Of a stretch of 64,000 nt of DNA, positions 58,490 to 64,000 are shown piece by piece. The stretch is from Persicaria tinctoria (Eukaryota; Streptophyta; Magnoliopsida; Caryophyllales; Polygonaceae). The first letter of the stretch is position 1. Each line of letters starts with the position of its first letter. The stretch covers positions 27,405,967 through 27,469,966 of the forward strand of contig JBANSL010000004.1 in the NCBI GenBank assembly GCA_037127255.1, read 5' to 3'. The notes beneath the pieces are model-generated. The model made no database searches and was not told the origin of the DNA. It was given only the letters and a program-made list of their open reading frames with translations. A program made the position numbers and the translations under genes.

Positions 58490-60186
58490 GCTGGCATCTC
58501 ACTCAAAGCATCACTGAAAGGAACATATATATTCAAACTTTGAAGCATCTTCACAAACTTTTGAAACTTACCTTCCGCTGTGTCCTTTACCTTTTTCGGA
58601 GGGTATGGAAGCACCTTCATCGGATTCGGGGCTGAAATAGACCTTGCAGAAGAATCCGTCGCTGCTGGAGGGGTCGGTACGGAGGCTGAGGGGGTCGGTA
58701 CGTCCTCGGTATGGACACTGTTGTCCCCGTTTTCTTCCTCGTTTGGCGTGCTTTCGCGACCAGGCACCTCCTTTCCATTTCTCAGGTGTATTGCAGCTAT
58801 TTTCCCCCTAGGGTTCTCGTCGGTGTGGCCTGAGAGCTTCCCTTGAGGCCGTGGGATTTGTGCCGCGAGATTACCTAGTTGGGAATCCACTCCCTTCTTC
58901 CAAGTTTCCAACTCTCCTATTTGTGCATGAACACCCTTAAATTGAGAATTCACATCGGCGCGAAGCCCATTGAATCCTTCCTTAAGCTCTTGTACCCATG
59001 TTGGTGGTTCTTGATACCCTGGGGGCCTATATGGGGGAACCCTTTGATCTTGTTGCGGAGGAGGTTGACTCCCTTGTCCTTTTCCACAGTTACCCCAATT
59101 AGGGTAATTGTTGTTCCTCCCTGCATAACTGTTATTTTGATTCCCCACATAATTACTATTATTATTGGGGTTCCTATAAGAAGCCCTCATATAACTTACC
59201 TCTTCGTAGTGTTCTGCCCTTTGTACCTGGCTAATATTATGGCAATCTATAGTATTATGAGCTAGAGAACCACATTCTAAACAAGATTGATTTCTAGATA
59301 GAAAACTTACTTGCTTCTTGAGGCGTCGGGTCTCATCCTCTTGGAATTGCTGACGCACATCTGGGTCAATTTCATTAGAAGGCTCATAAAGTTTCTTACC
59401 TGACGGTCTAGCCACTGTGGTGCCATACATAGCATCGTACTCCGTTAGCTTGTCCAATAGAGACCATGTATCAGTTGGATTAATCTCGAGGAACCCACAA
59501 TCGGTGTGCAGGTTCAATCGAGTCTTGGTCTCCGCATTGATGCCTTGGAAGATGATTTCTTGGAGGACATACTCAGGTTGTCCGTGGGTAGGGCATTGTC
59601 TCTACAACTCCTTGAATCTCTCACAAGTCTCCAAAAATGTCTCTCCTGGCAATTGGTGAAATGAGGTGATTTTCTTCCTAACCTCCGTTGTCTTTGCCGG
59701 TGGAAAGAACTTTGTCATGAACAAGTCATACAAAGCCTTCCATGTAGTGATGGACCTAGGCGCCAAACTCTCCAACCAATTCAGAGCCTTTCCTGAAAGA
59801 GACCATTTAAATGCCTTTAGTTGCACATATTCCAACGATACATCATCAGCAGCAATTGTATCGCGTAAATCAATAAAATTCTTAATATGAAGCATAGGGC
59901 ATTCATGAGCTTTGCCCTCAAATTGAGATCTTTTAATTAAAGAAATAAAGTGGGATTTGATCTCAAAATTGCGCTCAATTTCGGGGAGGACGATTGCAGA
60001 CTCAGGCACCCTTTGTTCTGGGTGCATGTATTGCTTTGCATTCCTTGGGATAGCATCCAACTGCTGTTGTAGACGAGTAGTTGCTTCCCTTCCTCTCGCC
60101 GCAGCCTCCCTTTCTCTCGCTGCAGCCTCCCTTTCTCTTTTTGCAGTGAGCCGAAATTGCTCCATCTGACGACGGAGGTTAGCCAT
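58490..60186 (-). pseudogene. Element A gag, original copy
   Basis: Same architecture as 45070-46766: coiled basic start, gag core (60186-59602), a TAG, then 59517-58495 with zinc knuckle CLECGSLAHNTIDC and ending ALSEMPA at the insertion site of element C. Amino-acid differences from the other copy include NQSCLEC against NQPCLEC. The protein continues in the protease at 43814 if C and its duplication are ignored. Confidence 0.85.
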
Positions 60187-60463
60187 CTGCGCAGCAACGT
60201 CAACATTGTTGACGTTGTTGCCATTGTTACCCGTGTTACCTGGGTTTTATGTATTGTTGCTCATTGTCCTAGCTTCTCGTAATCTGTGATGAAAAGAGCG
60301 TTCCGGTTCGGGATCGATAACAAAATCGAAATCAAGCCCGCGTCGCCCTGATCGCATAAACTGAAAACAAAGACAAAAACAAAGACACCACAATCAAAAG
60401 CAAAGGGGGATGAGCTATTCCCAAACCCTAATAATAACTAAAACTTTGGCATAATTGAAATCT

Positions 60464-60480
60464 CCCCGGCAACGGCGCCA
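60464..60480 (-). promoter_or_regulatory. Element A primer-binding site
   Basis: TGGCGCCGTTGCCGGGG on minus, three bases inside the 5' LTR; complementary to tRNA-Asp. Confidence 0.9.
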
Positions 60481-60483
60481 ATT

Positions 60484-61615
60484 TGATGAAGGGTTTATTT
60501 TCAATCAAATAAATTTATAAGATCGAAACTCCGCAATAGTATAGTAGGGTCAAGTTCGTCCGTAGGGAGAAAGTCAGTGACTAAATTCTAGTTACCAAAG
60601 AGCAAGAAATAACAAGAAGAGACGACAAAAATAGAGATTTTTTTGGGTTTTAAAGTTGCTGAATTTTTGGAATAAAATCAATATTATGAAAGATCTAGGG
60701 CATAGGGATCACCACAACGATAATCATACAAGCATCGCAATGAATCAAGTAAAAATCATGTTTTTATCTATTAAATAGGTCAACTTGCATCAACCTTAGC
60801 AAAACAATCAATTTATTTTCACAAATTAATTAACTTTACTAACAATCTTAATTAGGTTATCAAACTTGCGTTCAAAATCCTAATTACTATCCAATTCACA
60901 ATTCAATCTTTCAATTCAATTGCAAAAAGGAATTTCCCCAATTTTCATTGAGTACTTAAGCACATAAAATAGATAAAACCAATCAATTCATCAATTCATA
61001 GCAAAATTGCAAGCATAACTATCGTTGGCAAGAGAGAGACTCCTCCAAACCCTAAAAATCCTATTTATACTTAATAGCCCATAAAATAAATTAGCAAATA
61101 ATAAATATATCAATTTTATCTAAAGTCTATCTAAGAAAAAAGGTAAAAATAATCAAATCCGGGTAAATAAGGTCCGCTGAGAACCATACCGAAGCGGGTG
61201 ACCTCGGTACCGACCCCCCTTAGGGTCGGTATGACACACTGTTGCCTTTTCTTGCTTCGCACTTCCAGATTGAGCCTCGGTACCGACCCCACTTAGGGTC
61301 GGTATTGGGTCGGTATGACGGTAATCCATCTCGGACTTAGGGAAACGCCCGTATCTCCTTCGTTATAACTTCGATTCCTTCCGTTCTTTTTCCTATGCAC
61401 TCTAAATTCTCTTGCGCTTCTTTTTAATGTTGAAAGTTTCTTAAAAAACAGCTCTCAAAATTCTGTAAAACACATAAAAACTAGTGAAGACATCTATTTC
61501 TCATGAAATATGAAAACAGATGCAAAAGACACTAAACCCAATGTAAAACTCTATGAAAATGACTTAAATTAATGATAAAACATATGGAAAAATATGACTA
61601 AAAACATGCACATCA
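60484..61615 (-). repeat. Element A 5' LTR with internal deletion
   Basis: 1132 bp. Compared with the 3' LTR it lacks about 257 bp between ATCGTTGG (61027) and CAAGAGAGAG; a TGG is shared by both sides of the missing part. GGTCGGTA island at about 61196-61325. Confidence 0.9.
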
Positions 61616-62040
61616 TCGGCTGACGCCGACATCGATGCGGCCGACGCCGTCGATGTCGACGTTAGGGATGCTTTTTTTCGTGTCAACACTTTTTTTTTTT
61701 TCATGTTAGCACTAGCGCTGACATTGCTGACGCCGACATTCGAGATGCTGATGCTATTGATGCTGACATCGGAGATGTTGGCTTACGCCGACACCGATGT
61801 TGTCGACGCTAACGCCGACGTCGAAGATGCTTTTTTTCGTGTCAACGCTTTTTTTTTTTGTGTTAGCACTGACGTTGACATTGCTGACGCCGACATTCAA
61901 GATGCTGATGTTGCTGACGCCGACATCGGAGATGCTGACACTGACGTTGATGTTGTTGACGTCAACAATATCGGCGTCATGCTGTCGACGCTAATATATC
62001 TTATTACTGAACATTTTGTAATACATTTATATTTTAAAAT
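61616..62040. repeat. Low-complexity element, right half
   Basis: GAC/GCT/GAT words such as GCTGACGCCGACAT and ATCGGAGATGCTGA repeat, broken by T runs after TTCGTGTCAAC. It resumes the field that ends at 28269. The plus-strand open frame 61703-62095 is a period-three artefact. Confidence 0.85.
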
Positions 62041-62111
62041 TGCACTAATATATCTAATTATTGAAGATTTATTAGAAAATTTTTTAAATTACTAGAGTTA
62101 TTATAAACTTT

Positions 62112-62180
62112 AGCCTATGCGGGATTCGAACCCACATATTTGCGCATAAGCACATCACTTTACCATTGAGCTAAAAGGCT
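62112..62180 (-). repeat. tRNA-like sequence, most complete copy
   Basis: Minus shows acceptor pairing AGCCTTT with ATAGGCT (one mismatch), box A-like TTAGCTCAATGGTAAAGTG, and a T arm with consensus box B GGTTCGAATCC in stem GTGGG/CCCGC. The anticodon arm is short-looped, so decoding function is doubtful. AATTGCACTAATATATCT lies 70 bases away on plus, as in the 10801 copy. Confidence 0.75.
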
Positions 62181-62189
62181 TTTAATTAT

Positions 62190-63084
62190 ATTATAACTTA
62201 ACATTCAGATAAACAATATCACCCTACAACAAACTGATATAAAAAGAAAAAACATCGCTCTACATAAAAGACATGAAGCTGAACAAGATCTAATTCGCAA
62301 AGAAATTTGAAGAAATGACCAAACCCTATACACATATCTTTTCTTTCTATTTATCTATTTTCAAATCAGCATAGTTACACAAATTATACAATATATCAGT
62401 AGCTTCTTGCATGAGCAATAACATGTGAACAATAAATGTCAAATCAGTATAAAACATAGCATAACTAGCAAGGGAATTCATACTTCATAGAGAGAATGGG
62501 ATAAATATAGCATAACTAGCAAAATAGATCACAAATCATTGCTATGTTCTCACAGAACCAAAAAAAGAAAGAAAAAAGAAAAAAGAGGAAGTTAATTAAA
62601 AAAAAGTGAAGAATAAGGAGTTTATGCTGTACAAATATAACAATTTGTTATGAAAATATAACTTTATGATATGCACATATAACAATCTGTTATACAAATT
62701 GTTACTGCTGACACCGGATGTCAGCAAGATTATTATTCCCGCTTAATTTTAAGCAAATAATGTGAAAAATCACATTCATCCAGCAATAAGTCTAGTAAAG
62801 AGTTATGCAAGTCTAAATCTCAAAAAGATGACTTATCAATTAGGAAGATTACGAAAAATAACAAGGAAATTTAAAGAAAGCGCACTTTAATGCAACGTCT
62901 CTGCCATTCTTGCATAATTCTTCAATAAAGATTAAAGTACTAAATGAATTTTATATAAATGTCAAATCAAGTTAATTACACATTCGAATTCAGCATGTTA
63001 TATTTGCACAAGAGACCATATCAACACAATTAGAAATAAAAAAGAACCTATACATTCTAACAAAAAAAAAAGAATCTATACATC
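62190..63084. other. AT-rich spacer
   Basis: No gene. 62625-62725 again has TACAAATATAAC, GCACATATAAC and GCTGACACCGGATGTCAGC, words of the low-complexity family, so that element may extend to here. Confidence 0.5.
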
Positions 63085-64000
63085 AACTTGAATTGCCCAT
63101 ATCCTCTCACACAAGACACCATTCGAAGTTCTCCATAACCGCAGACCCTCCTACTCGCACACCCGCACCCTCGGCTGTCTATGCTATGCCTCACAAGTTC
63201 CTCGAACTTCAAATAAGTTCGCCCCCCGCGCTCGCAAGTGTATTTTTCTCGGCTACCCCAAGGGACAACGAGGTTGGAGAGTGTTTGACATTGAAACCAA
63301 TGAATTACTTGTCTCTCGTGATGTTACCCTTTACGAAACCACCTTTACGTTTCATATCCCTGCCCTACCAACCACTCCATTGCCATCACCGTCCACATCT
63401 CCTACTCATCTGGTCGAGGAGTTCCTTTCTTTGGCCCCCATTCCGCCTACCCCTACCCCTAATGTGCATGTTTCCATCGTCGATGACCCGCCTATAGACG
63501 CCAGGGGGAGTGCCTCGCCACAAGATGCGTCTACCTCGCTCCTTGTTGAGTCTATTCCCCTTCGTCGAAGCACCCGTGATCGAGCTCCACCAGCCAAACT
63601 TAATGACTACATCTGTGATACCATACGATCGCTAGTATCCTCTGTTGATCCTCCTCCCGCTCCATCATCATCGTTAGGTACACGTTATCCTATTGAGATT
63701 ATGTATTTTTTGACCGGTTTTCCTCATCTCATGTGGGTTTGTTAGCTTCTATCATTGCCGGTGTTGAGCATCGATCCTTCTCTGAGGCACTCCGCAGTTC
63801 GGAATGGCGCTTGGCAATGCAGGCTGAAATTGATGCTTTGGTTAAGAATGGCACCTGGATCGTCATCGATCTCCCTGTAGGTAAGCGTCCCATTGGCTGT
63901 AAATGGGTCTTTTGCATCGAGTATAAGTCGGATGGCACTTTGGAGCGTCATAAAGCTCGTCTTGTTGTTCTTGGTAACAATCAGCAGTCAGATATTGATT
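63085..64000 (+). mobile_element. Ty1/copia polyprotein fragment: integrase end and RT start, truncated by window
   Basis: Plus reads [64 protein letters not shown] (integrase C-terminal region), a Pro/Ser-rich linker, [19 protein letters not shown], and after a one-base frameshift near 63700 the RT start FSEALRSSEWRLAMQAEIDA, NGTWIVIDLPVGKRPIGCKW and HKARLVV. It opens abruptly at about 63090 without upstream integrase core, so it is 5'-truncated. The rest lies beyond base 64000. Confidence 0.88.

Larger units (their letters stand above)
28270..61615 (-). mobile_element. Element A: Athila-like Ty3/gypsy retrotransposon, host of a 33-kb nest
   Basis: Minus orientation. 3' LTR 28270-29657, 5' LTR 60484-61615, primer site matching the tRNA-Asp 3' end at 60464-60480, gag 60186-58490, protease 43814-43499, RT-RNase H-integrase 41775-39713, ATHILA-type ORF 37750-36383. 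Direct flanks are tcggt (28265-28269) and tcggc (61616-61620), four of five bases. Low-complexity DNA continues across the two flanks. Elements B and C, their duplication, and LTR remnants interrupt it. The order gag-PR-RT-RH-INT with a third ORF and a PBS to tRNA-Asp is that of the Athila lineage. Confidence 0.85.

Noticed and set aside
28270..61615. Endogenous pararetrovirus or other viral insertion
   Set aside because: Integrase, LTRs, primer sites and 5-bp duplications identify LTR retrotransposons; no movement-protein or coat-protein domains are seen.
61703..62095. Plus-strand reading frame of 130 codons
   Set aside because: Same low-complexity field; no domain, start context or codon pattern of a gene.

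Overview
The window is plant nuclear DNA. Evidence: spliced genes with GT-AG introns and plant-type proteins, a chloroplast-transit-like N-terminus, and very dense plant transposons (hAT, Mutator-like, L1/RTE LINEs, Ty1/copia, Ty3/gypsy of Athila and chromovirus type). A eudicot is likely; the order cannot be fixed by reading alone. Only two ordinary host genes are supported: a RanBP2-type zinc-finger protein on the minus strand (1000-2718, 3' end beyond base 1) and a chloroplast-targeted multi-pass membrane protein on the plus strand (21421-25437).

Layout. 57-817: hAT-type non-autonomous element with perfect 8-bp target duplications, in a 3' intron of the zinc-finger gene; an RTE-type LINE tail lies in that gene's first intron. 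3249-13264: a ~10-kb composite bounded by ~80-bp inverted repeats and a near-perfect 9-bp direct repeat. It looks like a giant Pack-MULE with pieces of at least five unrelated host genes: a coiled-coil protein, a U-box-type kinase, KOBITO1, mitochondrial-type HSP60, and a UAP56 DEAD-box helicase on the other strand. A second hAT element and a low-complexity array ending in a tRNA-like sequence lie inside it. 13265-15520: decayed LINE. 15942-19713: a full-length MULE with a spliced transposase gene broken by a 29-bp tandem duplication and a stop. 26041-27400: a small retroposon family and a TIR element.

28270-61615 is a 33-kb nest of LTR retrotransposons, all in minus orientation. Element A (Athila-like, tRNA-Asp primer site) was inserted into a low-complexity/tRNA-like element. 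A short-LTR chromovirus (B, 30748-35676, TSD TTCTC) entered A near its 3' end. A second Athila-like element (C, TSD GCTGG) entered A's gag-protease region. A later unequal exchange duplicated a C LTR plus A's gag and part of A's 5' LTR, so 43820-47607 repeats 57240-61027. 63085-64000 is a copia fragment running off the right edge.

The most unusual signals are: (1) family-specific GC-rich motif islands dispersed through element C, and a different motif through element A, lying in LTR, gag, pol linkers and spacers and read in different frames; (2) a repeated composite of low-complexity arrays joined to a tRNA-like sequence with pol III boxes, seen three times; (3) the multi-gene Pack-MULE with an apparent KOB1-HSP60 exon fusion; (4) the nested-LTR duplication with a filler-bearing junction.
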